Source of the DNA: Bacteroidales bacterium
GTDB taxonomy: Bacteria > Bacteroidota > Bacteroidia > Bacteroidales > VadinHA17
Assembly: GCA_003141895.1 (NCBI GenBank)
Contig: PLNT01000009.1
Location: forward strand, 6,536 to 70,535
Direction of reading: 5' to 3'
DNA: 64,000 nt
Positions 26,687 through 35,405 of this stretch are shown piece after piece (within the stretch, counting starts at the first letter, position 1; each line of letters begins with the position of its first letter). The notes below the pieces were generated by a model, which had not been told where the DNA came from, did not search any database, and was given only the letters and a program-made list of their open reading frames with translations. A program made the position numbers and the translations under genes.

Positions 26687-28243
26687 TTAATCCTTTATAC
26701 ACCGTACTGAAAATCCCATAAACTTGCCATGACTTCCTTTAGTTAAAATACCCTCGCTCGATTTCAAAATTCTGTCCAAAGCAATTTCCGAATTGGACTC
26801 TGTAGAACTCCACCAATACCCAGAGGAGCCTAAATTATAAAACCCTGCTGTGCTACGTACACCACCAGGAAGGCCTGTAAACCCAGATTCATTATTTGCA
26901 CCAATATTAGGGCTATTCCAGTGGGTTATCCCAGTCTCTTTCAGCTTACCTCCAGCAACATTTTCGCCACCTAGATAGCTCGCAAGGATTATCCATTCGC
27001 TATCTGAAGGGACGTGCCAGCCTATTGGACATAAATTGCCTGTGCTTACTGTGAACCAATTGTATAAAGCACCATAAGAGTTTTTGTAGGATGTTTCAGT
27101 GTTATTGAACCAACAGTAAGCAGACGTCGTTTGACTTAACCAAGAAGAAGAGATCGTTACCAATGGGATTGCTATCCCAGAATTGAATTTTGTGGTTTTC
27201 AGGTTCTCTGCCATCCAAGTCTGAGTACCGATAACCACAGTTTGGTACAAATTGCCGTCAATATCTGTAACAATAATTGGTGTTGTAAAAGTCTTATCGT
27301 TTCCATAACTAGAACCAAGTTGATTTTCAGCTCTCACTCTAAAATGGTAAACGGTCCCTGGAGTTAGCCCTGTCAGGTCTGAGCTTAATACTATATCAGA
27401 GTTTCCATTAACTGGACTTTGAACGGGAATTGAAGAACTTCCATAGCTTGTTGTAGGACCATATTCAAATATCACACTGGTTGATAAATAGTTTGCATTT
27501 ATAGTAGAGTTTAATGTTGCTGTACTAGACCTAATATTACTTGCATCTAGTGTTGTTGTAGATGGTTTATCGCCTAAGGTTTTAAACGCCATATCATTAC
27601 TAAAAATAGTTCCAAGGGAGTTTATGGTCTTAACTCGAAAATGGTAAACTGTATTTATTGAAAGACCTGTCAATGTTGCACTTACATTTGTATCAGTGTT
27701 CCCAGTTAAAGGACTTTGAATAGAAGTTGTAGTCTGTCCATAACTTGTTGTAAGTCCATATTCAAAATTGACTATAGTAGATAAATAATTGGCATTTACA
27801 GTTCCATTCAGGGTACAACTATTAGTTGTAACGTTAGTTACTGGTTGAGATGTAGCTGTTGGAGGTTGCCCAAGAGTTTTAAATGACATTGCCATGCCAT
27901 ACCCTGTTCCAGTGCTATTTGTTGCATAAGCCCTTACAAAATATTCCGTGCCTCCATTCAAACCAGATAGATTGCTTGTGAAAGTCCCTGCGCCAGCTCC
28001 ATCATTAGTTTTATTGTCTTTTATTGAAGGTGAAGTTCCTGAACTCCAGCATACACCGTGAGCAATTATTGTTCCTGTGCCTTCACTTATTATTGTACCT
28101 CCACCCGTGGCTGCTGAAGAGGTGATATTGATTATTGCAGAGGTTGTTAGAGTTGGGAACTCTTCTTTTTTGCAATAATTAATAAGTGGAATGAAACAAA
28201 TAAATAGCAACAAAGTGATCGAAGATTTCAATAATCGTTTCAT
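26687..28243 (-). CDS. FISUMP-domain lipoprotein with three FN3-like modules
   Basis: 518 aa. Lipoprotein signal ending PLINYC. Three tandem Ig/FN3-like repeats (about residues 30-125, 130-225, 228-320) with the recurrent GLTPGTVYHFRVRAEN type motif; the second and third are near duplicates. Residues about 325-518 are a FISUMP (Fib_succ_major) domain: IDGNLYQTVVIGTQTWMAEN, LKTTKFNSG, GALYNWFTVS, CPIGWHVPSDSEW and SSGYWWSSTE, ending GFSVRCIKD. FISUMP proteins are surface proteins of Fibrobacter and Bacteroidota thought to take part in adhesion or polysaccharide interaction. Confidence 0.9.
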   Translation of the reverse strand: MKRLLKSSITLLLFICFIPLINYCKKEEFPTLTTSAIINITSSAATGGGTIISEGTGTIIAHGVCWSSGTSPSIKDNKTNDGAGAGTFTSNLSGLNGGTEYFVRAYATNSTGTGYGMAMSFKTLGQPPTATSQPVTNVTTNSCTLNGTVNANYLSTIVNFEYGLTTSYGQTTTSIQSPLTGNTDTNVSATLTGLSINTVYHFRVKTINSLGTIFSNDMAFKTLGDKPSTTTLDASNIRSSTATLNSTINANYLSTSVIFEYGPTTSYGSSSIPVQSPVNGNSDIVLSSDLTGLTPGTVYHFRVRAENQLGSSYGNDKTFTTPIIVTDIDGNLYQTVVIGTQTWMAENLKTTKFNSGIAIPLVTISSSWLSQTTSAYCWFNNTETSYKNSYGALYNWFTVSTGNLCPIGWHVPSDSEWIILASYLGGENVAGGKLKETGITHWNSPNIGANNESGFTGLPGGVRSTAGFYNLGSSGYWWSSTESNSEIALDRILKSSEGILTKGSHGKFMGFSVRCIKD

Positions 28244-28301
28244 AATCGCTCTTTTTGAATTGAAGTTATTTTTCTGATTTTGATATGCTTATATTATCTT
28301 T

Positions 28302-29096
28302 TCATAAACCAGTAGGAATTACTGATTTTGATAGATATTTTTCTATGCTAAATTTCTCGAGAAGTTTGCGAAGTATCGCATATTTCCATTCTTCCATTTT
28401 GGGATGCGTTATTATATTAAAACTGAGTGAGGTCAACTTTGGAAAATCTAACTCAAAACCAATAACTTTTGGATTAGGTTTTTTACGATTTACTACAAAT
28501 CTGAATTCTTTTTCATGTGCGTAACATGAGTCTTTTTTATTTACACTAAACATGTTTGGCAGCTCAGTCATGGGATGGATTGTAGGATCAGGTGGGTATA
28601 AATCTCTATAATATACATTACCAACGATCATATAGTCAAAATTGGTATCTTTATTTTTTTGAGCCTCATTCTTGATAATGTAAATTAGTTCCTTCCCATC
28701 GAACCTTATTGCCACTGAATCACAACTAGAATACAAGTCCCACATAGCTCTTGATTCCCTATGAGATATATACCAGCAACTAGCATATTGAGATACTTGT
28801 GTTATTGACGCAACTTCCTTAATATCCTTCAATCCCTTTTTTGCACGGTCAGCATTTAATTGTCTTTGTTCTAATGGAATTGCGGGATTAGGTTCTTCGA
28901 ATGTTGATGTGTGATCAAAGAAGAATTTGTCATAAATTATTCTGTCTGACAATCCCTCAAGGGGATCATCAAATTTATCTAATCTACTGAAATAGATCTT
29001 ATTAGTTTGAATAAGGTATAAGAATTTGTAAAGATCAAGGTACTTCCACAAGAAGTCATTATCTGTAATAACAAGATTATCTTCAAGTATTCTCAT
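28302..29096 (-). CDS. DUF2971-family protein
   Basis: 264 aa. DUF2971 features: YKFLYLIQTNKIYFSRLDKFDDPLEG near the N-terminus, a central YASCWYISHRESRAMWDLYSS and VAIRFDG, and HEKEFRFVVNRK near the C-terminus. The family is widespread in mobile and defence-rich regions, but its activity is unknown. Cytoplasmic (no signal). In the large multi-gene cassette, 58 nt upstream of the FISUMP gene but clearly different in role, so probably a separate unit that was fused into this cassette. Confidence 0.85.
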   Translation of the reverse strand: MRILEDNLVITDNDFLWKYLDLYKFLYLIQTNKIYFSRLDKFDDPLEGLSDRIIYDKFFFDHTSTFEEPNPAIPLEQRQLNADRAKKGLKDIKEVASITQVSQYASCWYISHRESRAMWDLYSSCDSVAIRFDGKELIYIIKNEAQKNKDTNFDYMIVGNVYYRDLYPPDPTIHPMTELPNMFSVNKKDSCYAHEKEFRFVVNRKKPNPKVIGFELDFPKLTSLSFNIITHPKMEEWKYAILRKLLEKFSIEKYLSKSVIPTGL

Positions 29097-29294
29097 ATCG
29101 GGTTAATTATGAAATTTGAATCCAAGAGTAGAGTGAAAATTGGTTTTAAAAGTTAGCAATTGTGGCGTTTAGTCATTATTTGCGAAAATGTTGTACACTA
29201 AGAGACCATCAAAATGGGAACTGGCATGAATGTTAAGTCGTTTTTAGAATTTGTGCAAATTTTAATTCTATCGATTATTATAAGACATCATTGC

Positions 29295-29618
29295 CTATTT
29301 CCACAAAAAATAGGTGATTAGCAGAAATTGAATAGAAAAGCAGACAGTCAAAATAATTGAATCCATTTTGTACTCTTCTTCAACAGGTGAAGGACCTCTA
29401 TCCATATCTCCTCTTGTTCGTCCTTCCTTTTTAGCTTTATCATAAAATTTCCCGGCTTTGCTCATCATAATAAATGGTAGTATTATCAATGGTATCCCAA
29501 CAGTTATCATCGATAAAAAAATAAAATCAAACGCGATTAAGTCAGATTTAGGTGAACTTAATAGTGAATACAAAAATGCTGCTAAGGCGCAACTGTAAAT
29601 AATCTTTAGTGGTCTCAT
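29295..29618 (-). CDS. Small membrane protein, three predicted helices
   Basis: 107 aa. Hydrophobic helices at about residues 5-21, 28-52 and 88-105 (TVCFSIQFLLITYFLW), with a charged loop (KFYDKAKKEGRTRGDMDRG) between the second and third. Not recognised. 198 nt upstream of the DUF2971 gene. Confidence 0.65.
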   Translation of the reverse strand: MRPLKIIYSCALAAFLYSLLSSPKSDLIAFDFIFLSMITVGIPLIILPFIMMSKAGKFYDKAKKEGRTRGDMDRGPSPVEEEYKMDSIILTVCFSIQFLLITYFLWK

Positions 29619-29678
29619 ATGAATTCTCTTTGGAAGATGTAAGAAAAATAATTAAAAAATGACTATTTTTTAAATGGT

Positions 29679-29686
29679 TATCTTTG
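29679..29686 (+). promoter_or_regulatory. Bacteroidota -7 box (TATCTTTG)
   Basis: TATCTTTG fits TAnnTTTG exactly and lies 20 nt before the ATG of the only plus-strand cargo gene. No convincing -33 box seen. It supports that gene being real. Confidence 0.5.
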
Positions 29687-29706
29687 TATATTAAATAATT
29701 GGTATA

Positions 29707-30084
29707 ATGGGAAGAGATAATTTAATTAAAGAAAAAACAAAAGTTACTTTAAAAGATGAACCCGCAATTTTGAGATGTAATCCCGATATTTCAGGTCTAG
29801 GTGGCCATGTGGAAGATAGAGAACATAGAGAAAATGAAGCAAAACAAAGAGTATTTGATTTCTTCCAAACTTTAGGTATAAATCCTGAATTTAGAATTAC
29901 TGATTCAATTCCTGCTAATTCTTACATATGGGCCTCTTATTTGAATATTAAAGATGAAGTTGTTACAGTATCATTTAGCTACTATGAATCTCCAATTTCA
30001 GGAGTACATAGAACCTTAAATATTTATAAAAATGGTCTTAAAAAAAGCAATATTCGAGAATTAAGAAAATTGTATTCTGAATAG
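29707..30084 (+). CDS. Hypothetical protein, only plus-strand cargo gene in the array
   Basis: 125 aa, soluble, no signal. KVTLKDEPAILRCNPDISGLGGHVEDREHRENEAKQRVFDFF suggests an N-terminal extended segment followed by a helix, then a small alpha/beta domain (YIWASYLNIKDEVVTVSFSYYES, LNIYKNGLKKSNIRELRKLYSE). Not recognised. It runs opposite to every other cargo gene and has its own promoter-like box, so it can be expressed independently of read-through along the array. Confidence 0.7.
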   Translation: MGRDNLIKEKTKVTLKDEPAILRCNPDISGLGGHVEDREHRENEAKQRVFDFFQTLGINPEFRITDSIPANSYIWASYLNIKDEVVTVSFSYYESPISGVHRTLNIYKNGLKKSNIRELRKLYSE

Positions 30085-30179
30085 TTGTTTTCAAAATGTG
30101 AAATTAATCTTGTGTAAATCAACTAACGACTGTAATTGGAGAATATACAAATAACTATCTAAAAATTAATTGCAAAGAA

Positions 30180-30752
30180 TTATAATAGTAACAAAATAAG
30201 GGCAGTATTAATTACAAAAAGAAGCAACAAAATTATCATACAGCCATTAGACTTCTTGGATTTTAAGAAAGAGTGCAATTCATTCACCTCAGTGTTATAT
30301 TCTGCTCGATAGAAATCAATTATGGCTTTATATTCAGATGAAATTGGTAAAGCTGAAGATTGATTATCTCTCATTTCTATGTTGTAAATTACGATATTTT
30401 CAACAGAATCGGTTTTTATAGCATCCCATTGACTACTTGTCATTTCACGAAACCTAGTATAATATAAAGCTGCATCTTGCTGGAATTGTTTTAAGATCCC
30501 CTGTTTTTTTACAACTAAAGAAGCATAATTAAATCCCCATTTTTTAAGAACTGCTTTTGGAAGAGGGATCAAATCAATAAGGAAAACGGGAGCATAGTTA
30601 AAGTCTTTCTGCAGTTTGCACATATGTACCCCGAGTGCTGATGCCATTTGCATTAGATTCTTTTCGTCTTGCGATAATAGTGAAAGCATTTGAATTGTCT
30701 TTGTGACTTCAGTCATTGGAATGTCGTTATAATTTTGTTCATACTCATTCAT
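30180..30752 (-). CDS. Tail-anchored hypothetical protein
   Basis: 190 aa. A soluble helical body (residues 1-165) and a C-terminal hydrophobic segment (CMIILLLLFVINTALILLLL) ending at the stop, i.e. a tail-anchored topology. IPLPKAVLKKWGFNYASLVV is its most distinctive internal segment. First minus-strand gene of the 5-kb cassette. Function unknown. Confidence 0.72.
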   Translation of the reverse strand: MNEYEQNYNDIPMTEVTKTIQMLSLLSQDEKNLMQMASALGVHMCKLQKDFNYAPVFLIDLIPLPKAVLKKWGFNYASLVVKKQGILKQFQQDAALYYTRFREMTSSQWDAIKTDSVENIVIYNIEMRDNQSSALPISSEYKAIIDFYRAEYNTEVNELHSFLKSKKSNGCMIILLLLFVINTALILLLL

Positions 30753-30827
30753 ATAACTGGGATTTAGGGTGTTAATTTATTTAAATTGCACGTCTATGCG
30801 TATCATAGAATTTCAAGCATGCAGGTA

Positions 30828-30916
30828 GTTAGCATTTGTGCTTCTTATCAAGGTTACGTAGCTGTCAATTTATAAGTGAATTGTCCCGATAATGGAGCAG
30901 CCGCATAAATGCTAAC
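30828..30916. repeat. Duplicated cassette start plus distal end
   Basis: GTTAGCATTTGTGC at 30828 repeats the cassette start at 25907; GCATAAATGCTAAC ends at 30916. The 4.9-kb gene part is bracketed by 14-bp direct repeats. Confidence 0.82.
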
Positions 30917-31376
30917 GGCCCGGCGGTTTAATTATGTTGCCGACAGCGGCACGCGCTGGCATGAGTTTTTGCATAATCCCGGTAAACGGACGCAAGCTTT
31001 TGGTCCAGATAAAAAGTCTCGGCAGATGGCTGAATGTTTCGTTGTCCAGACAAAGCTGCCAGATGGGAAAATCCCGGTTGATGGCTGAGAGTCTTGGGTC
31101 ACGGTAAAGCTACCAGATGGGATGATCCCTGTAGATGGACGAATCCCGGTTAACGGACGAGAGTTTGTTGGTCCAGGCAAAACTATCCAGATGGCTCTGC
31201 AAAAACCATGACAGCAGAGCGTCGGCCGGCAGCCCTATTGACTCTGTCTCGGCAGCAGGATCAGTCTCGGTACCACAAGATTTGATAAGTTGAGATAAGT
31301 TTAATACCATAGACTTTGGATGCTGATAATGAGGCTGTCCGGGCTGACGAGGCAATTAATTAAACCGACCGAGTTA
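30913..31376. repeat. attC-like unit U15 (longest, 464 bp)
   Basis: TAACGGCCCGGCGG to CCGACCGAGTTA. Arm 1 is expanded: its loop holds about six tandem variants of the motif (AGTCCCGGTWRAYGGACGA / GTCCAGATAAARCT) instead of the usual two to four, accounting for the extra length. Arm 2 GGCCGGCAGCCC with GGGCTGACG, one mismatch. Confidence 0.9.
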
Positions 31377-31385
31377 GTTGCTGAC

Positions 31386-31802
31386 TTATTTTTTTATTGT
31401 TTTGATAAACTCCCCCGCAGTCATGACAGGTAATTTACTTTCTTTAAAATCCTGCTGATTTCTGGTAATTATTAAGTCCTGGTCGTTTTCAATTGCAGTA
31501 TAATACTGAATAGCATCTTCAAAGTCACGGAAATCTGAATTCAGAGCTAAATCAATTATCTTATCGTCAAGAGGAAGGACAATGACAAGTACTTTGAATT
31601 TTCTTAATATGCTTCTAACCTCAATTTCGGGATTCTGCTATGATAGTATGTAGTGGGCATCAGCTATGCAAAGAGAAGAGATTGAAAGCTTTATTTTTTT
31701 CTTGTCTGCTAGAGAAACAAGTTTTGCAGCCTCAGTATAAAAAGGCATTCTATTAGCCAGCAGGTCAAGAATGATGTTTGTGTCAAGAAATAGATTTTTC
31801 AT
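31386..31802 (-). pseudogene. PIN-domain toxin (VapC-like) with one in-frame stop
   Basis: Translation from the ATG at 31802 gives a 138-residue PIN protein interrupted only by TAG at codon 55 (31638-31640). Before it: MKNLFLDTNIILDLLANR with the first catalytic Asp. After it: QNPEIEVRSILRKF, then DFRDFEDAIQYYTA and DLIITRNQQDF with the remaining acidic residues of a PIN nuclease. One base change restores the frame, so the lesion looks recent (or is a sequencing error). Its ATG overlaps the antitoxin stop (ATGA at 31799-31802). Confidence 0.85.
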
Positions 31803-32044
31803 GAGTACTTTCTTATCAAATAATCTGTACGATCCCTTTTATAGTCATAGTCTTCGGGCAGGGATATTACTCCACTAAGACTTTTAACTAAAGGAGTTAT
31901 CTCGATATCATCAGAGTCTGGTTTTGTAACAGTGTCAAGATAAGATTCAATCATTTTTGAGAGACTGGTCTTACGATGTTGGGCGTATCTCTTCGCTCTA
32001 GATATTACATCGTTGTCAAGTTTTATAGTGAGTTTTGTGTCCAT
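31799..32044 (-). CDS. VapB-like antitoxin (ribbon-helix-helix type, DUF6364-like)
   Basis: 81 aa from the ATG at 32044; the longer open frame runs into unit U16. Starts MDTKLTIKLDNDVISRAKRYA, then HRKTSLSKMIESYLD, a ribbon-helix-helix DNA-binding pattern; the acidic C-terminal part (PEDYDYKRDRTDYL) would wrap the toxin. Overlaps the PIN toxin by four bases. With the toxin disrupted, the antitoxin may persist as a solo repressor or an anti-addiction factor. Confidence 0.83.
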   Translation of the reverse strand: MDTKLTIKLDNDVISRAKRYAQHRKTSLSKMIESYLDTVTKPDSDDIEITPLVKSLSGVISLPEDYDYKRDRTDYLIRKYS

Positions 32045-32119
32045 CTCTTTTTTATTTGTCCGTACAAATATACGAATCGTGTACGTATTAAACAAGTTCG
32101 GAGGCAGAAAGTTGGCAAC

Positions 32120-32467
32120 TAACGGCTCGGCGGTTGAGTTTGTTGCCGTCTGTGTCAGGGTTGGATTTGTTTTTGCACAATCCCGATAAATGGCCGATAA
32201 GTCTCGGGTCACGATAAAATTGTCAAAACGGCTTTGTCCCGATAAATGAGCAGGATTTGTCATGTCATGATAAATTTGTCAAGGTGGCGATGCAAAAACA
32301 AAGACAACAGCGCGTCAGACGGCTGCCTATTGACCTTATCCCAGCAGACGGATCAGTCCGGTTGGCACAAGGTTTTATAAGCGGATCAAAATTAATTCTC
32401 ATAGACTTTATCTTGCATAATGGATTTGTCCGGCTGCCGAAGGCAATGAACCCAACCGTCCGAGTTA
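32120..32467. repeat. attC-like unit U16
   Basis: 348 bp. TAACGGCTCGGCGGTTGAG to CCGTCCGAGTTA. Arm 2 is unusual: both sides read CGGCTGCC instead of being complementary, as if one side had been flipped. Confidence 0.86.
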
Positions 32468-32682
32468 TAAGCAGCTTTTTAAAATTATCTCGGTGGCAGA
32501 AAATTGTCTCGCCATAACTTTAAATTGCATTGATGATCTGTCACGGTCGAACTGAATCTTGGTAGGAATAGATCCCGATAGATAACTACAAAGCATATCA
32601 TCAAGGTGTAAGTTTGTAAGTAGCTTTGTCAAGGTTGAAAGTGCCTATAATTCTAATGTCCAGACGTAAACCCCGTTGCTTA
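32468..32682. other. ORF-less short cassette
   Basis: A 215-bp body with no credible ORF. Start GTTATAAGCAGC pairs with GTTGCTTATAAC at the end. Contains scattered motifs like those of unit loops (GATCCCGATAGATAAC, TGTCACGGTCGAAC), suggesting a decayed unit or a non-coding cassette. Confidence 0.65.
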
Positions 32683-33034
32683 TAACGGCCCGGCGGTTTA
32701 ATGAGTTGCCGTCCGTGTCAGGGTTGGCATGTGTTTTTGCAAAGTCCCGGTAGATGAACGAAAGAATCTTGTCACGATAAAACTGTCCAGATGGCGTGGT
32801 CCCGATAAGTGGGCAGGATTTGTCATGTTACAATAAAACTGTCCAGATGGCGATGCAAAAACCATGACAACTCGAGCGTCGGCTTGCAACCCTATTGACT
32901 TTGTCTTGGCAGCAGGATCAGTCCGGGTGGCACAAGATTTAATAAATAGGTGAAATTCTTCTCTCATAGACTTTTGAATGCGAAGATAAAATAGTCCGGG
33001 TTGCAAAAGGCAATTAATTAAACCGTCCGTGTTA
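32683..33034. repeat. attC-like unit U17
   Basis: 352 bp. TAACGGCCCGGCGG to CCGTCCGTGTTA. Arm 2 GGCTTGCAACCC with GGGTTGCAAAAGG, the same fully compensated variant as U6, to which it is closest overall. Confidence 0.9.
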
Positions 33035-33044
33035 TGTGTAGCCT

Positions 33045-33530
33045 TTACTTAATTTTGGTTTTACCAGGGTGTTGTTTTAATGACGATTTGCCAAGTTTTT
33101 CAAAAGCTTTCCATTTATCAGGCCATTCCATTAATTTACGTTCTTTAATTACAATTGGTTCTAAAATAGTCCATAGTTTAGCATACGGAACTCCCCAGGC
33201 TTTTATGGCAATCTTTTTTGGCAAATATGGTATTAATCCCGCTAACTCATCCAATTTACGGCAAGCATCTTTAGCTTTATTTTCTTCTTCATTACTCCAA
33301 TCCGCATTACTGTTATTTAATCTTTGGTATATCCGCTCTCGTAAATTAGTAAATTCAGAAGCTGTCCAAATTTCCTGTGCTTTAAGCCAGGCTTCAAATC
33401 GAATTTGAGAAATTGCAAATACTATTGCGATTGCTCCAATAGCAGTAGCAATTGCTCCAAAAGCACTCCAAAAAATGTCATTCGTTAAGAAAGACCAAAA
33501 TGATGTAGAACAAGTTTGGATGTAAATCAT
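33045..33530 (-). CDS. Single-pass membrane protein, DUF4760-like
   Basis: 161 aa from the ATG at 33530 (the upstream alternative is TTG). One transmembrane helix at about residues 15-40 (AFGAIATAIGAIAIVFAIS), then a cytoplasmic helical domain (FEAWLKAQEIWTASEFTNLRERIYQRL, CRKLDELAGLIPYLPKKIA, WGVPYAKLWTILEPIV). The order of helix, then a WxxAQEIWT-type segment resembles DUF4760-type proteins, but this is memory of pattern only. Sole gene of its cassette. Confidence 0.7.
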   Translation of the reverse strand: MIYIQTCSTSFWSFLTNDIFWSAFGAIATAIGAIAIVFAISQIRFEAWLKAQEIWTASEFTNLRERIYQRLNNSNADWSNEEENKAKDACRKLDELAGLIPYLPKKIAIKAWGVPYAKLWTILEPIVIKERKLMEWPDKWKAFEKLGKSSLKQHPGKTKIK

Positions 33531-33595
33531 AATGCTCAAGGTTTAAGATTAGAATTCGGATTTGTTGGAATAGTCGTTCGGGGACTGGTTACACA

Positions 33596-34009
33596 TAACG
33601 GCCCGGCGGTTTGGTGAGTTGCCGTCAGTGTCGCGGTGGCGTGGTTTTTGCCCGCCCGACCGAACGATAGATTAGATACGGATGTATAATTCGTTTCGGT
33701 CGTTCGGGCGGGCAAGTCCTGGCAGATGGCTGAAAAGTCTGGGGTCACGATGAAGCTGTCAAGATGGTACCAAGTCCCGATAAGTGGACGATAGCTGTCT
33801 GGTCACGATAAAGCTGTCAAGATGGAATAGCAAAAACCATGACACCTTGAGCGTCGGCCCGCAGCCCAATAGACACTGTCCCGGTAGACGAAACAATCCG
33901 GGTGGCACAGAATTTAATAAACGGGTTGAATTTTTCTCTCATAGACTTTTAGGGCTGATTACAAACTAGTCCAGGCTGCGGAAGGCAATTCAGCAAACCG
34001 TCCGAGTTG
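33596..34009. repeat. attC-like unit U18 with 63-bp hairpin insertion
   Basis: 414 bp. TAACGGCCCGGCGG to CCGTCCGAGTTG. Arm 2 GCCCGCAGCCC with GGCTGCGGAAGG. An insertion at 33651-33713 splits the left side of arm 1; without it the length would be the usual 351 bp. Confidence 0.88.
33651..33713. repeat. GC-rich hairpin inserted in unit U18
   Basis: CCCGCCCGA ... TCGGGCGGGC arms, inner CCGAACGA / TCGTTTCGG. Absent from the otherwise similar U5 and U20 at the same position (between GTTTTTGC and AAGTCC). Looks like a small REP- or MITE-like insertion. Confidence 0.75.
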
Positions 34010-34027
34010 TGTGTAGTTGTTATTAAT

Positions 34028-34654
34028 CTATATATTTATTAGATCACCTTTATAATCAAAGATATAGAAACTCCAATTCAAGTTTTCGTTGTTAAGTTGT
34101 CCGATAATTAATAAGTATTCTGTATCTATATTCTCGGGACATCTTTCGGTCGCTTGTCTAATTATTGTATTAAAATTTTTGAATAATATATCATTTGCAT
34201 ATCTATAGTCAGAACAATCATCGACATTTTCATTATACGTAATAAGTACCTTTAAACGAGCTCTAATATAAGTGAATTTTATCATCTCTTGATAACAGAG
34301 ATAAATACTGTTTTCATGTTCTACTAAAATGTCATAGTATTTCGGGCAAAATGCATTTTGCGGGAGAACCTCTTTTCTTTCTGATTCCGCTTTATGAAGA
34401 GAATAGACCTTATTGAAAAAATTGTTTTCTGCAAATGCTAGATCAGTCAATCCATCTTCTTTTCTATATCTTAGTCCACTAACATTCTTTAAGAAATCTC
34501 CGAATGGTGAGTTAATTTCTTCGCTACATTTTGATCCAATTGTAATCTTAGTCCATAAATTGTTATCATTGTAGTATTTAGGCCAATCTGACAATGATGT
34601 GCAATTTTGAGAAATAAAATTAGTCCAATAGATAGAAAAGTCCTTTGCAGTCAT
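34028..34654 (-). CDS. Hypothetical protein
   Basis: 208 aa, soluble, no signal. Notable segments: DFSIYWTNFISQNCTSLSDW, DLAFAENNFFNKVYSLHKAESER (a PD-(D/E)XK-like look, with no conserved catalytic triad seen), NSIYLCYQEMIKFTYIRARLKVLITYN. The middle and C-terminal part (strand LKVLITYN, then TEYLLIIGQLNNENLNWSFYIFD) resembles a Rossmann-like or nuclease-like alpha/beta core. Sole gene of its cassette (34006-34747); the stop is 18 nt from the unit's GTTG. Confidence 0.7.
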   Translation of the reverse strand: MTAKDFSIYWTNFISQNCTSLSDWPKYYNDNNLWTKITIGSKCSEEINSPFGDFLKNVSGLRYRKEDGLTDLAFAENNFFNKVYSLHKAESERKEVLPQNAFCPKYYDILVEHENSIYLCYQEMIKFTYIRARLKVLITYNENVDDCSDYRYANDILFKNFNTIIRQATERCPENIDTEYLLIIGQLNNENLNWSFYIFDYKGDLINI

Positions 34655-34743
34655 ATATGATAAATTTGAAGTTGAAAAATATAATCAAGTAATCTGATTA
34701 ATCTATTTAAAATTCGCATGGTTGTTTTGAGACCAATTACACA

Positions 34744-35032
34744 CAACGGCCGGCGGTATAGTTTTGTTGCCGTCTGCGTCGCGGCGTAAATGGTTTTTGC
34801 TTTTCCGTCTAGATGGGCAGGAGGTGTCTTGTCACTATAAAGTTTTCTAAGTTGGGTAGCAAAAACCATTGGAGCTCGTGCGTTGGCGGCAGCCCCATTG
34901 ACTTTGTCTTGGTAGCAGGATCAGTCAAGGTGCCTGAAGTTTAATTAACGGCTTAAAGCTTCTCAAATAGACTTTCTAATGCATTACGGAATTGTCCGGG
35001 CTGCCAAGGCAATAAACTGTACCGCCTTGTTG
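34744..35032. repeat. attC-like unit U19 (short variant)
   Basis: 289 bp. CAACGGCCGGCGGTAT to ACCGCCTTGTTG. Arm 2 GGCGGCAGCCCC with GGGCTGCC. Reduced arm-1 loop as in U3 and U9. Confidence 0.86.
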
Positions 35033-35405
35033 GCTGCAGTAATTTTAAGTGGACGGAAATAGTCATGTTTTACGAAAACAAGGTTTACCGAAGCGTCGGG
35101 GTTAGTTTGATTACGGAACTTCCAAACTGAGATAATTAATCTTAAAAAACGAAAACTTGAATTTGTCAATTGAGTGTCGCGGTAAACCGGGTAAACTAAG
35201 TTCTTCATTTTTAACATTCAAAACGGACAAAATTTTATTGTCACACAAATTTAGCTTGCGAAGGATTGGCTTGTTTGCGGCCTGTCCAGATTAAACGAAA
35301 TTGTCTCACATTACGAATTAGTCCCGGATTATTAAGATGTCCGGGCAGAGCCGCAAACCTATCCGGGCAAGCGGGCAGATGAGGATACAAACTATTATTG
35401 CAGCC
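35033..35405. repeat. ORF-less cassette, C element copy 3
   Basis: A 373-bp body without a credible gene. Same terminal sequences as copy 1 (GTTGGCTGCAGTAATT; ATTGCAGCC) with a diverged interior. Two hairpins: AAGGTTTACCG / CGGTAAACC, and TTTGCGGC / GCCGCAAA within AGCTTGCG ... GGGCAAGCGG. Confidence 0.74.

Noticed and set aside
31799-32263. 154-aa start of the antitoxin
   Set aside because: The N-terminal 73 codons lie in unit U16; the ribbon-helix-helix start is the ATG at 32044.
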